DNA of 64,000 nt, taken from assembly GCF_043290135.1 (NCBI RefSeq), contig NC_134707.1, positions 70,423,906-70,487,905 of the forward strand. Direction: 5' to 3'. The translations under genes and the position numbers were made by a program. This DNA is from Rhipicephalus microplus. Its lineage: Eukaryota; Arthropoda; Arachnida; Ixodida; Ixodidae. The notes under the pieces are model-generated. The model saw only the letters and a list, made by a program, of their open reading frames with translations, did not search any database and was not told the DNA's origin. Shown piece by piece: positions 35,780-49,100 of this stretch. How positions within the stretch are numbered: position 1 is the first letter of the stretch; each line of letters begins with the position of its first letter.

Positions 35780-37170
35780 GCCCTACATGACTTCGGTGTC
35801 ATTATCATGTTTGAATGTGTCCTTTACCTTTGTCGTCTATTCACGTCACGTGATACTAAATGTAGTATATGTGGAGCTAGAGAAACGGCCACGAGCACGC
35901 TATGAGCGTGGTATGTTGTCATGTTCTTACATGACACGCCTGTCAGGATTATCATGTTTGCACCAGTCATATACTTTCGTCTTCCCTTAACGTCACGTAA
36001 CACTAAATTTGGTATGTGTGGAGCTAGCAAAACGGCCGCGAGCGCATCATGAAGCGCCTAATATACTCCAATGTAGCGTTGACGCACGCTCGGCACAGCG
36101 ACGCTACATTAGCATATCGCGAGCACTCTATATTCTGACACCAGATGCGACAGGCGTGACCAGCGTCTGTCGGCGCGGCCCGACGGCAACCGGTGCGAAA
36201 TGCGACATGCCGCATTTTGCGCCGGTGCGTTACCCAGACAACACTGCGTCTCCTTCTCTTTGTGACGGAGAAACACCGGAAGCACTGAAACTTGCATGCG
36301 TCAAAGTAACGCAGCAAGGCGCGCACCTGCGTGTATATGGCAGGACTGGCGCCTGGCGTGGCAACGCCGGTGTGACGCGACGAATCGAACACCGGTGAGA
36401 ATGCTCACTGCGTCACGTCGAAATGTATTGATGCCTTCACTGTGTCATGTAGTCATGTTCTCACATGACACGCATCTCATGATTATCGTGTTTCACCAGT
36501 CATATACTTACGTCATTCATTGACGTCACGTAATACCGAATCTGGCATATGTGAAGCTGGAAAAACGGCCACGAGAGCATCATAAGTGTGACATGCAGTG
36601 GTGTTGTTACATCACACGCATGTCGTGATTATCACGTATCGATGTGACATTATTCTATGCCGTTCGTTCGCGTAGCGTACTACCAGTTTTAGTACATGTG
36701 AAGCTAGCGAAACGGCCACAAGCGCTTCATGAGCGTATTATGTAGGCATGTTATTACATGACACGCATCTCATGTTTATCATGTCCGCACCAGTATCATA
36801 CCTTCGTCATCAATTTGTGTCCCGCAACACAAATTTGTTTTATGTGACGTTAACGAAACGGCCACGAGCGCATCATTAGCATGGCATGTAGTAATGTTGT
36901 AACATGACACGCATGTCATTACTTTCATGTTAGGGTCTGTTGCTTGTGTTCACCATGAAATCGTGTCATACCATACCAGTTTTGCAACATGCCATGCGAA
37001 CGATACTACCGAAAGAGCTGCAGGACCGTGAAATGCATATCATGACATTTATGACATGCAGGCCATGATTTTCATGTTAAGAGTAGTCAAACATGTTTTT
37101 AATATAGTCAAGTTATGTCATACCAAGTGTGGTATCGATACCATTATCGAAACGGCCAGGACGGCTCAAA
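35780..37170 (+). repeat. tandem array, period about 147 bp
   Basis: Repeated blocks share AAACGGCCACGAGCGCATCAT, CATGTTxTTACATGACACGCAT and TGACGTCACGTAATAC. The AACGGCC word occurs near 35884, 36031, 36563, 36711, 36857 and 37151. The spacings are 147, 532, 148, 146 and 294, that is one unit, one unit plus about 385 bp, then one, one and two units. The last units are decayed. Downstream lies CGAAGTTCGCTAAGAAATGC (about 37210), which is also found at 55395-55420 beside another GATA repeat, so the array ends in a dispersed repeat. Confidence 0.85.
36062..36430. mobile_element. GC-rich insert inside the 147-bp array
   Basis: About 370-385 bp that break the tandem period. GC content is clearly higher than in the array. 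It starts with a small hairpin (TGTAGCGTTGACG...GCGACGCTACA). No terminal repeats or coding domain were recognised, so its class is unknown. Confidence 0.55.
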
Positions 37171-37384
37171 GTCGTAGGCAGATAGATAGATATATGGATA
37201 CGCTCAACGTCGCCGAAGTTCGCTAAGAAATGCTTCGCATTTAAAGCATGGGTGTGTGAGCATATTGGTTGTGCTCTAGACGTGTGCTCTTGCCACACCC
37301 TCTCCTCTCCAAACGCCACTACAGAGTGACGAATCAGGTTAACTACCAAATATCTGCATTCTCTCTGCCTCTTTCTTTGTCTCT

Positions 37385-37705
<321 letters not shown>

Positions 37706-37854
37706 CCGTCAACATCCCGCTCCTGTTTGTCACCTCCTCAAGTTACCGAAATTGACATGATAGTAATGAGAACACTGCCAAGGACTATATAGAGCTTGTT
37801 ACTAGCACTAAATATAATGCAAATGAAAAGAACGATAGGTTAACAAAAAGATAA

Positions 37855-37940
37855 ATTGCCGGGGGCAAGGACTAAACCTGCAACCTTCGAATAACGCCTT
37901 CGATGATACGCCCACAGAGCTACCACGACGATACCACTCT
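37855..37940 (-). mobile_element. tRNA-like SINE head (uncertain)
   Basis: The minus strand reads GTCGTGGTAGCTCTGTGGGCG, then TTCGAAGGTTGCAGGTTTAGTCC. These are A-box-like and B-box-like at suitable spacing. It does not fold as a complete tRNA, so a SINE head or tRNA relic is more likely than a tRNA gene. Confidence 0.4.
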
Positions 37941-38289
37941 CGTCTACTTGATGCATAGATATGCGCATTTACGGCTTTATGGTCATATGATGCGCATATA
38001 CGCTCATCTAAACGCAGGATCATCTAGCAGCGTCGGTTACTTCCCACGTCAAGTTACGGCGAGTTTTCACTTTTCGCATTTACATTGTATTCACTATTAA
38101 TACCATACCTTGTACCTCGCAATATTGTCTGTTCGCATAATATTCTCTCTAAGAATGATAAATGAGCCCTTCAGATAACCACGTCTTTTGTGCGAAATAG
38201 AGATGATGGGGAACAGACGTGTGAAGAAAACGACTTGAGGTTCGTGATACAAACAACACGACTGTGTCGTTGAGTACGTCAAGAAGTTT

Positions 38290-38598
38290 TAAGTGTGAAT
38301 ACACTTTATAAGCGACCACAAACCATCCACCGCCATCAGCGGCGTCCGCAGTCTTCCCTCTATCTTTAAAAGAAAGAGGACTTGGCGGGCCGCAGCACGA
38401 CGCTCTACCGAATAAGCCACGGACGCGACGCTGATATCGGTGTCAGTAACGCGCCTTATATCTTTAACGCCGCTGCGCGCGTCCCCCTCCCCCTTCGCTC
38501 CCTCCTCCGCTCTCCTCGCTCGCTGCAGCTGCGCGCGCACCCCTCTCTCTCGCGCGCCCGCCTTCTCTCTCAGTCTCCCGTCGAGAGCGGGTCTCGCG
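38290..38598 (+). promoter_or_regulatory. GC-rich leader ahead of a 54-nt-repeat ORF
   Basis: A CpG- and pyrimidine-rich stretch (38470-38598) directly before the ATG at 38599. Just upstream, the minus strand reads GCGTCCGTGGCTTATTCGGT with a tRNA-like A box. It looks like the non-coding leader of the same mobile unit as the downstream ORF. Promoter function is inferred from position and composition only. Confidence 0.35.
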
Positions 38599-39263
38599 AT
38601 GGATGTCCCGGAGGCAACGCTACCATCAACAACGAATGCAGTACAACCGAATGCCAGCACTGCACCCGTCGTTGGAGGTGACGGTACCGCGGTGGTTTCG
38701 CCGACGTTGGAAGACAAGGCGGCGCTGCGAAGGGCTCGTGAGACCGAACGTAAGCGGGCGAAGCGTGCAGCGGATGCCGAACTGCGTGCTCGCGAGGCCG
38801 AGTGCAAGCGGGCGAAACGTGCAGCGAATGCCGAACTGCGCACTCGCGAGGCCGAGGACAAGAGGGCGAAGCGTGCAGAGTATGCCGAACTTCGCGCTCG
38901 CGAGGCCGAGGACAAGCGGGTGAAGCGTGCAGCGGATGGTGAACTGCGCGCTCGCGAGGCCGAGGACAAGCGGGCGAAGCGTGCAGAGGAGGCCGAACTT
39001 CGCGCTCGCGAGGCCGAGTGCAAGCGGATAAGCGTGCAGCGGATGCCGAACTGCGCGCTCGCGAGGCCGAGGACAAGCGGACGAAGCGTGCAGAGGATGC
39101 CGAACTTCCCGCTCGCGAGGCCGAAGACAAGCGGGTGAAGCGTGCAGCGGATGGTGAACTGCGCACTCGCGAGGACGAGATGAGGCGTCAGCATCGAGCC
39201 GCGAACGCGGCCCAAGAAGCGGAACGACCATTTGATTGCCATTTGAGCGGAACAATAATTTGA
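38599..39263 (+). pseudogene. frameshifted charged-repeat ORF
   Basis: ATG at 38599 (MDVPEATLPST). A Thr/Ser/Val-rich lead of about 50 residues is followed by eight 18-residue repeats of the form RAKRAADAELRAREAEDK, predicted to be highly charged helix or coiled coil, and an ending RQHRAANAAQEAERPF. A one-base deletion near 39029-39031, within the sixth repeat, shifts the frame; the remaining repeats continue in the new frame to a stop at 39263. Similar Arg/Glu-rich repeats precede the body of transposon-encoded proteins in tick genomes (as I recall, including Helitron-type), but no catalytic domain follows here. Function unknown. Confidence 0.6.
38755..39180 (+). repeat. 54-bp coding minisatellite, 8 units
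   Basis: Eight direct units of 54 bp (for example, matching words at 38761 and 38815) that keep the reading frame except for the one-base deletion near 39030. Confidence 0.9.
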
Positions 39264-40635
39264 TTGTTGAGGCTATCTTTTGCACGCCGGTTTACTCGTG
39301 GCGCCTCACAAGTTCACGTTATGCGTCAATACATGCAATTTACACCATGCAGGACGTAGACCCATCTCATAAAACCTGTCTTAATGTGAAACATAACAGC
39401 ATAGTTTTCAACTAGCTGATGACTCTTCAAGAAAGTGCTTCCGTTCATGAGCGCGAACGGTTGGCATCCAAATACTTAATTTTTGGTGATTCACCTTACG
39501 AGGCAGTCGAACTGGCCCATAGTTCTTTCGGTGAATCTAAAACCACTCAGACAGCCTAAAACTTTATCCTAGCCCAACCTCGTGGAGCACCTTTTCGAAC
39601 ATTAGTTCTCAGTTTTCTTCGCCCTTTCTTGTTTATTATAATGGAACCAAATTAAACGATACATGATTGAGCTCCACGTACTCTCAGGTCATAAGCAATT
39701 TGCTCTTGCTCGAATATTTCAGCACACAGATAGGTAAAACAAAATATCCTAACCCCATCATTAACTGTGGTTTCTGCGCACTGGGTGGGTGGCCACTTGG
39801 GCTCTGAGGGTGTTCAAAAGCAGTGAGTCTTTGCTCTTTGTGTTCATGCTCTTTAACATGTATTCGAGACGGCTCTATGCTCTCCCATAGTGGAGTACCT
39901 AGTACTCTCAATCGTTACCCATTATTCTAAACACATTGACTTCTTGTGTACATGTATGCCAACATTGTCAGGTATACTAGGGCAATGATGCCTTCATTGC
40001 AACGTAGTGATATTTGTCTTGGTACAAAGATGTGCCAATGTGTATGTGCCCTTATTACTGAAATGTTGTGAAATCTTTGTTCTCTCTACATTGTGTAAAA
40101 AAACTTTTTCTAAAGAGTAACTAGCTAGCTAGGCTCAAAAGAAATTTTTACAGCTTCACACAAGCCGCGGAGGCCTGGGTATCCCAGACCATTGCCTCCG
40201 AGATGGCGCCAGCGCAGCAGGTTTCTCTCCGGCCGTCCCAAACACATGCAGAGAGCGTGTTTCCAGAGGTGGGCATTGCCCGCTCTTTTGTTCACACCAC
40301 GGCGCTTTTTCGTGTGATCAAAAAGGCTGCTGCGCTGTTCACGCGGCTTGCATGTAACGAAAAAAAATTAATTTGCGCTTTTATATAACTTTGCACTTAT
40401 TTAGAAATGTCGGGCACACGTGTACGAGAGGCGAAGTCAGTGCTCGGGCGTATATATTTTGAAATTGACTTTATTTGCTGTAGATTTGCGCATCCCATGT
40501 TAAGCGCCGATCATTGCGATGCCTTTGAAGAAATCCTGATGTGCTAGAAACTAACTTAGCAGGACGGAAGGTTGGGCGTGTTTCTATGACGTTTAGGAAC
40601 AAATTTTAAGTGCAAAACACACAGACCGATGAAAT

Positions 40636-40671
40636 GAGTACACACGACGAGTGCTATTGTCGTGTGTACTC
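40636..40671. repeat. 13-bp perfect hairpin
   Basis: GAGTACACACGAC and its exact reverse complement around a 10-nt loop. Imperfect pairing extends outward (GACCGAT... against ...CTTCGGTC). Probably part of a dispersed tick repeat. Confidence 0.7.
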
Positions 40672-40734
40672 CTCTCTTCGGTCCTTTTTTTTGGGGGGGG
40701 GGGGGCTTCAAAATTGTTCCTTAAAGGAAACTTT

Positions 40735-40782
40735 CTTAGTAGGGAGGGCACGGCAAAACTTAGTAGGGAGGGCACGGCAAAT
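40735..40782 (+). repeat. 24-bp tandem duplication
   Basis: Two adjacent copies of CTTAGTAGGGAGGGCACGGC followed by AAA and A or T; 23 of 24 positions match. Confidence 0.9.
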
Positions 40783-43700
40783 AAAGAAAATGACAGTCCA
40801 ATCAACAAGCGAAGACTGAAGAGTGCTACTCTATAAACTCGCACGTTACCGTCAAGTATAAGGGTTGCTTTTTCTTTCCTTTCATAAAACAAGTGCCGAT
40901 TTTCATTATAACACCATCTGGAGAATATTGCCGTCAAAACGCAGAAGCAGAATACAAAGAGGAGAGTGCAGGTGGTCGCCATGTGTCTACTGTGTGGCTA
41001 GACTGAGCGTAACTGTTTCTGCGACCACCACGGGCTGGTTACAGGCACGTTTTGGTCACTTATGGTCACCCATTTTCACTGTGAATTTCACGGTGTTCAA
41101 TGGATACGTTGGGCAATGTGAGAATGAACATCGAAATGCTTTGAGTGTTCAAGAAGTACGCAACGCGCGTTCATAGTTTCATATAGCTGGTATAAAACAT
41201 TGCAGTGTTACATAACAATGAGAATTTGCACTTTAATTGCAATTGAATATATATGGACACCGTTGCTTAAATTTTACTGCTAGCGTCGATGTCGGCATCA
41301 CTCACGGTATATGTATACATATGTATATATATGAAAATGCAAGAGAGAAGAAAAATTGGCAGCATATTCATCGAGTGAATGATGGAGAGCGTGGCGAAGC
41401 ATCCCACTTTTTCTCCCACTTTTTGAAAATATTACGCAATTTATTATTAACAAGCGTGCAATCTGCCCTCAATCCTGCCTTACTGCCTGTTTTGTAGCAT
41501 CGCGATAGACTGTTGTCTTCATTGTTGTTTCACAGTCGCTTTACTTTTTCGAAATGCACCAATGCCAACCGGAGACTTGATCAACATCCCGGCCTTTTTT
41601 ATTGAGTTCATCCTTATGCTTTGACAATTGGTGACTCCTCACTGGATAATTCCTGTATATGAGTGTATATGCAGCCAGAACCATTTCGCCAGCATGTTGT
41701 TTGAAATTCTTACAGAAATGCTGCACATTAACACAACTAATTGAAGTTTGTTTTTACGATTGGCAACAAAAAATTGAAAAACTATGCCCACAGCAAAGCT
41801 TCACGTATGTTTTATTCCTACTTTATGAAGAATACGGCCATTCCTTGTTTATTGCGAAATCACTGGATTGCTATTTGTGTTTTCTTTGGCAACATATTCG
41901 GTCAACTTGCGAAATCCCATGGCTTTCGCTTTAGAATACAGTGCTCGAGCGGTTTGCGACAACAACACAAGCAGGCACACAAATACGAATACAAGCGCAA
42001 ACACTCAAGCGGACAGAATAACGCCTACGAGGAAACGCCATGCCTGTTGTTGCTGCGAAAGGCAACCATCGCTCTTTTTTTGTGCTGGGCTCTTCATCTC
42101 TTTTCACTACAATGATTCAGACGGAGAAAAGCTGGGGTGCTAGAATGTTCCTTTGGGAAGCGACGGACACGGCGGCCCCACCACCCGGCCGGCGTCCTGT
42201 GTACACTTTGCACCGTCGACGAGGCTCTGAATAGAGGATGGAGGGAGCGTGATCAGTCCATACAGACTTGGTTCTTTTGTCCCTCTTCTGCTGCCTTCAG
42301 CTCAAATGAAAAGACCTAGTACAGACTCGCTGGCGTATGCAGCGCTGGTGAACGAAGTCATCTTCTTTGTGTTGGCATCACGTGCGCCCGTCTACTTGGG
42401 CCAGATAATCTCTACGTCTGTCTTGTTCTTGCTCCTTTAAAACCTTTCTCTTTATTGTTTTGTCACAGCCCGTTTCACCTTGTAGACTACCTACCCTCCT
42501 TCCAGCCATCATGATGCTTATGGTCTGTAAATTTGGTGTTTTTAAAAGAAATGTTTGATGATATAAATGGGAGACGTTTGACCTGTCAAGTGAAACGGGG
42601 CCGCATGAAATGCAGCCACAGGGAACACAGACAAGCATATTTACGAACTTATTGCTTTGGTGTATGCACTTTGTTGTATGTGTTTAGAAAAAGTGGTTAA
42701 CAATTTAGAGTATTAGGTACTCAACTATGGGAGGGCATGAAGCCGTCCCAAGTGGCGTTGGTTCGCCAATAAAGAACGGAAAACGATCAACCAAGGGCAA
42801 TGTACATATTTTACGTATACATGACTTGATGCTATATATACTGGCAAGCTCACTGCTAAGAAAAGTGAGTGATATAAATCATGCTAAAATCAAAACCACT
42901 GCATGTGCTCAAGTTTTAGGCTGAATCAATAAAAGTCTTTACCAAAAAATTGGAGCAGCGGGAAGCTTCTTTTGAAGAGATCAATTGATAAACGACAGTG
43001 TGGCACCACTTCATACGAAAAATATTGAAAAACTTACAACAAAAAGTCTACCTGACGCTGCGCACAAGTTGCTCCAGGTGATAATTGCTTTGATCTCTAC
43101 AAAGGATGCATCTCCACGAACCAAAAGATAACGAGTGGGTGAAGATTGGTGCAAAGGTCCGCAATTGTCTACACTGAAGTGGCTGAGTACTATAAAGAGT
43201 TTGTGCTTACATACGTTTAAGGTTGTTACGTCACATATATGATTGACATTGGTTTATTTAAAACCCCTTTTTTTCTTAATCACAGACGCACATTTGTGTT
43301 GCGTATAGCATCGATTTTCTAACCACCATGACAACAGTCAGTGAATGTCGATGACAGCGCTGTAGGTCTCAAAGTCTATAATGTGTACGTTGAATTTGTC
43401 GATAAGTACATATATGCCCTAAGTTTCTAGACATTCTATATTGTCCCGTTGTGCTTGTTTTTCTCATAGCGTTTTGTTTATAGACGAGGGGGCTTTTTGA
43501 CAACTGTTTAGCAGGTGTTATGGTGCAAAGAGGACACGGATACATCGAACGTCAACAAGGGTAGGCCCTTAAGAGCTTCGTCTTTAATGTTATTTTCAAA
43601 AAAATTGGTAACCTCCAGACAACAGTGCTTAGTTTCGTAATTCCACCCCCACTCGATCGTCTCAGACATTCGTTCTGGTAAGCCCCATTTATTTATAGAG

Positions 43701-45478
43701 ATAGAATAATGCATTAGTGCAAGTAATAGCTCGCCTAAGTGATTTCGTGCCGTTTACTCAAAAAGATTGCAAGGATATACCCCATTGAGGCACGCGTACG
43801 CAATTTGAGATCACTACGTACATGTTCGGTTGCAAAGTTCATCAGTTTGACGGTGAAAAGTTGCTTTGTATCGAATGTCTTCAATCAAAAGCCCACTAGA
43901 GCTTCCACTAGGTGTTTTACATATAAGGAACACAACGACATTATTATAGCTAGCACGCAGGACACGCTCGCCTGATATAATACTTAACTCATCGCACCCT
44001 AATAAAAGCAGTACGAAGAGCAAGTGGCTCTCAGAGACATCGCGCTTCAAGTCACTCCCACTCCTCAGTCGTCTTCTGCTACGTCCAGGCAGGGCCGCCG
44101 CCATGTTTATAGACTCAAACGTAATTTGGTTTCGGAAATTGCGCTAGCCGATTCAGTGACCGGTCGATGGTGCTACGTAAGACATTCTTCACTAGCTGCT
44201 GTTCATTACGGCTCATCGGGAGACAATTTCTTTCCCTTTCCTTATCTGTCCCTTCAATGCAAGAAGTCTCCCCTCATAGAATGTGCGTGAAGTGCTAATC
44301 TTTAAGGTCTCCGCTGAAGCAGCTCATGATTTTTGTTGCATTTATTTTGCTTTTTCTTTGATTCATTCTGGTGGCGCAGTTAAAAGCGAGAAGCACATCT
44401 CTTTGAATCGATTATGCGATAAAATTTCTTCTTCAAAGATGGTGCTTGCGAAACAAGACAGTTGTTCTGTTCTTTTTATGGGCGCACTCGTAATTCACCA
44501 ATTGCAAGATATCTGTTGGTGCGGTTGGATTGCACATCTTGCACGTAGAGAAAATTGATGTTCCTTGAATGTTTTGCAGAATAAATTCCTTTTTTTTCTT
44601 TCTTGTCATCACTTAGTGCAAGGATTAAAAATACTTAAAACTTACAGCTGCAGAACAGGTCGAGTTGTGGTCTTCTTTACAGAAACAAAAGACCTGGCAA
44701 CTCATGTCTTTACAGTGTTCGCTTTAAAACTATGAAAATGTAGAGAATCGTATCACTGCCCTTCACGCTGATGCGAGTATTGACGTAGAAATAAGCGTTG
44801 TTTGCTGACCAACACAAGGTCACTGAACTAGAGTCACTGAACTGATTTTAGTATAACGCGGCGGTGTTCGAGTGAAGTGAGTGATCCATTGCAAGTTCAA
44901 AATTGCTCATATCTATACATAAGGTTAGATCCGTGTGTTTAGGCGTGTGAATACGGAATAACGAATCATTCTTTTCATCATCATAGGTCTACCACAGGGT
45001 GACGCCAGAGATACCATTATGCTCAAAATCTCTGTAAATATCGATATGCAGCCCAAACAGATATCTGAATGCGTCCCATGTGTTTGCGCTACTTGCTGAT
45101 GGAGCGGTTATTCAGTTTTGATAGAATACCTTGCGTTTTGCACCACCTTATGCTTTCAAAAGAGGGCGACGGCTGCGGAATGGTATTGCACTATATATTA
45201 CGGCCTTTAAAATTATATGTGAATACCTTCTTTGCAGAATCTTTTCTAAGCGCATCAAACACCAGCTGCGGCAATGTGCGGTTGATATTTATTCATGTTT
45301 TTCTGGTATGTTATACTTTTATTAGGTATAATTACCTATTTAGGAGTTGCCTTAATTATTTAACTGCCATGAGTACCTGCTAACACTAAAGTCATATGTG
45401 TTAGGTGCATGATTCTGTACTATATAAAAAATGGCAGCATATCCACGGAGTGAATGATGGAGAGTGGGGCGAAGCATT

Positions 45479-45664
45479 CGTCCGTCCATACGTTATTGCT
45501 TCCGTCCGTCCATGTGTCCGTCTGTGTGACCGTCCACGCATCCATCCGCCCGTCCGTGCGTGCGTCTGTTCGTGCGTCCGTCCCTGCGTTCGTCCATCCA
45601 TCTGCCCCTGCGTCCGTTCATGCGTCCATTCATGAATCTGTCTGTGTGTCCGTTCGTCCATCTA
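45479..45664 (+). repeat. degenerate (GTCC/CATC)n array
   Basis: About 185 bp of GTCCGTCCATC-type repeats inside the composite element. Confidence 0.9.
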
Positions 45665-45948
45665 TTGAACACTCCAAGTACCACCATTTCGCATCTTTTC
45701 ATCATATATTCCTCATATAGAAGCACCACTACCCAGCGGACATTCCAAGCACTGAACGAGAGGAGGCCCACGCACACTTTCTTATGGCTTGCACTTTGGG
45801 TCTTCTTCCCACCTTTAACCACATCGAGTTCATGGTAAATACTAGTTCAATGTATTCATGGCACTGCGGCCCAACGCTCGCTAAACCTTTCTAAAACCAA
45901 GGAGGTTATGCCCACCGAGTATAACGTAGCAACCATTTCCTGTCAGGT

Positions 45949-45961
45949 AGTGCTCAATGTA
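45949..45961. repeat. TSD left of LINE element B
   Basis: AGTGCTCAATGTA, identical to 51308-51320. Confidence 0.93.
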
Positions 45962-46112
45962 GAGAGAAAAAGAGAGAGAAAATTTAATGCGGAAAGGCAG
46001 GGAGGTTAACCAGAAAACATATCCGGTTTGCTACCCTGCACTGGGGAAAGGGTAAGGGGAAAGGGAGGAAGAGAAGCACAAACACACATACACACACTCG
46101 CACACAGTAGTG

Positions 46113-49100
46113 TCACAATCGTTCTACGAGGCGGGTCGCTCGCAGAAACTTCATCAGCGCCTTCGTTGCTTTCTGGCGTGAAGCTCGATCTTTCCGACAT
46201 TCCAAGATTGACTGCTCAGAAAATGGCTGGTCGTCGAGGCGAGCAAACATTGCTGAGAGGGACTGTCGCTGAGAGCTGTACTGGGGGCACTGACATAAAA
46301 TATGTTCAATTGTTTCGTCATTGTCGCAATGGTCGCATGTAGCGCTGTCTCTCATTCCGATGCGGCAGGCAAAAGCGTTCGTGAAAGACACCCCAAGCCA
46401 CATACGGCAGAGAAGGGTCGTCTCGGATCGGGGTAGGCCAGATGGAATAGTAAGTCGTAGGCATGGGTCCAGGCGGTGAAGACGGGTGTGGAGAAAACCG
46501 GGCGTATTCCGCATAGACGTTGCGATATCCTGCGCAAGCGTATTAATCTTTGCTGCTGCGTCGCTTCTTGATAGTGGAATAGGTTCCATCACTCCATTTT
46601 CGTGAGCATTCTTAGCTGCATTGTCGGCACGCTCGTTACCGATGATGCCGCAATGGCCTGGTAACCACTGAAAAGATATGTCATGTCCTTCGTCTATTAG
46701 GTGATGGTACAGTTGTCGTATTTCGAGCGCCAATTGATCTTGAGGTCCACGACGTAGAGTATTGTGTAGACATTGGAGAGCTGGTTTCGAATCAGTAAAA
46801 ATGCTCCATTTTTGTGGTGTCTCTTGGTCAATCCTGCGGAGTGCGCTGCGGAGTGCCGCGAGTTCCACGGCTGTCGATGTCGTCTTGTGTGACGTTCTGA
46901 ACTGGATGGTTTCGGCTCTTGCTGGGAAGATCACAGCTCCTGCAGATCCTCCAACAGTTGTCGAGCCATCCGTGTAAAGTTTGACATGATCTTTGTATTC
47001 TTCGTGTAGCATGAGTAGAATCATCTGCTTTAAAGCTGGCGCCGAGAGCTCCGCCTTCTTGCGAATCCCCGGCACTGTCAAGCGCAGTTTTGGTCGGTCC
47101 AAGCACCAAGGAGGTGTTAGTATCCGTTCCGGAGGTGTGTAGACTGTTGGAAGGCACTCACGGAAAGTCGATACTCTCTTACAGAAGGAGGCACTCGGTC
47201 GATCTTCTGGAAGCGAAGCTAGGTGGTGGGCAGGGGCGCGAGCAAGGTGTCTAATATGAGCTCTAAGCACCTCCAAAGTAATGTGCACTGTGGCCGGATG
47301 ATCTTTGGCGATTGCGATGGTTTCCGCTGTTGATGTACAGCGTGGTAATCCAAGACAAACTCTGAGTGCCTGGCCCTGGGCGTTTTCTATTGTGCGTATA
47401 CTGCTTTTGCAAGCGTTCGTCAGAACCGGCAAGCTATACCGCAGGTACCCCAGAAACAGCGTTTTGTACAAATGCAACATCGCGTGCACTGATGTGCCCC
47501 ACGTTTTGCCTCCGAGGAACTTGAAAAGTTGTGCGATGGCCGTTAGGCGCTTCTTTAGAGTGGCCACATGGGGACTCCAGCAGAGATTTCGATCAATCGT
47601 GACCCCCAAAAACCTGTGGGTCCTGGCGTAGCAGACACTGTGTCCATTGATGGCGATGGGATATGACGTCATTGCCTTCCGCGTGAACGCGACCAGCGCC
47701 GATTTCTCAGGAGAAATCTCGAGGCCTTGTTCTCTAAGGTACGCCGATATTGAATTCGCTGCTTTCTGGAGTCTCGCACGTACCTGAGGACGTGTTACAC
47801 CTGATGTCCAGGCACAAATATCATCTGCATAGAGAGATATCTGCACGGAATCTGGTATGCGTTCAACGAGACCGATCAGAACCAGGTTGAACAGTGTGGG
47901 GCTCAATACACCACCTTGAGGAACACCACGGTGTGTATAATGTTCAGAAGTCGGCCCATCATCAGTTTGCATAAACAATGATCTCATATGTAGGTAGCAT
48001 TGGATCCAGCGGTACACTCGCCCACCCAAACCAACTGATTCGAGGGCGTCAAGTATGGCTTCGTGAGAAACATTGTCATATGCTCCTTTGACATCTAAAA
48101 ATAGTGCGACAGATAACCGTCTGCTCATTTTCTGGTGTTGTACGTAGGTCACCAGGTCAATGACATTGTCAATGGAGCTCCGAAGACGACGAAAACCGGC
48201 CATGGCGTCTGGATATATTCTATGGCGTTCTAGGAACCACTCGAGTCTGGCAAGGATCATTCGCTCCATCAGCTTCCCTACGCAACTAGCCAGCGCTATT
48301 GGGCGGTATGATGTCAGCTCTAGAGGCGATTTTCCAGGTTTGAGAAGTGCAACCAACCGGCTTGTTTTCCACTCTCTGGGGACCGTTCCATCTCTCCAAG
48401 ACTCATTGAATACTTCCAGCAAAGCACTTCGTGCTCGATCACCGAGATTGCATAATAGGCGGTATGATATGCCATCCGGCCCAGGCGATGACAATCGATT
48501 GCATGAAGCAAGAGCCACATTCAGTTCTTCCATTGAAAAAGGCAGGTCCAGGTGCGGGTCAAGTGAATGTGGCGTGTAATCAGCAGTAAGGGCTTCTGTG
48601 CAATTTGGTGGGCCCGCAATCTTCCTACAAAAATCTTCCGCTACCTCGATATCCCTTCTATTTTGGAAAAGGGCCAAGGCTTTAAACGGAAAACGTTGTT
48701 GGGGAAATGTGCGTAGGCCTCGCACGGTTCGCCATATTTGAGAAAGCGGTTTGCGAGGGTCTAGACTCGCGCAAAATTTCGCCCACCGTTGAAACTCCAG
48801 TTTGTCTATACGACGCTGGATCTTCTTTTGCATGCGCCTGGCCATCCGTAGATCTTGAATGGATTTTGTGCGTCGATATCTACGCTCCGCTCGCCGACGA
48901 GTCGCACGGAGTCGCTCTAACTCCATGTCCGTTTCTGAGGGCCTTGAAGAATATGCCAGCGTGCGCATCGCACTTTGCGCTGCTTGTTTGATCGCTTGCT
49001 CAATGCCAGAGGTTAAGCCTTTTTCACAAGCGTGTTCAATGTTGGTTGTGAATGCTGAAAGATCGATCTTCCGTACGGTTTTCGGCGGGTGGTCGCTAGC

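Larger units (their letters stand above)
39264..42149. other. no recognisable gene; small repeats only
   Basis: Unassigned sequence. It holds a 13-nt inverted repeat (40636-40648 / 40659-40671), a 13-nt G run (40693-40705), a 24-nt tandem duplication (40735-40782) and a fragment of the dispersed repeat GGCAGCATATTCATCGAGTG at about 41357-41405, which also opens the composite repeat at 45.4 kb. Confidence 0.5.

Noticed and set aside
38755..39180. Regular repeats that might suggest a CRISPR-like array
   Set aside because: The units are head-to-tail without unique spacers and encode a charged protein repeat; the window is eukaryotic.
38289..39242. 317-codon minus-strand open frame with SASRARSSASAARFARL repeats
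   Set aside because: It is the antisense of the 54-bp repeat array. The period is a multiple of three, so several frames stay open.
44985..45100. LPQGD word resembling a reverse transcriptase motif
   Set aside because: No other RT motif lies nearby and the paralogous sequence reads differently (FPHGD); chance is more likely.
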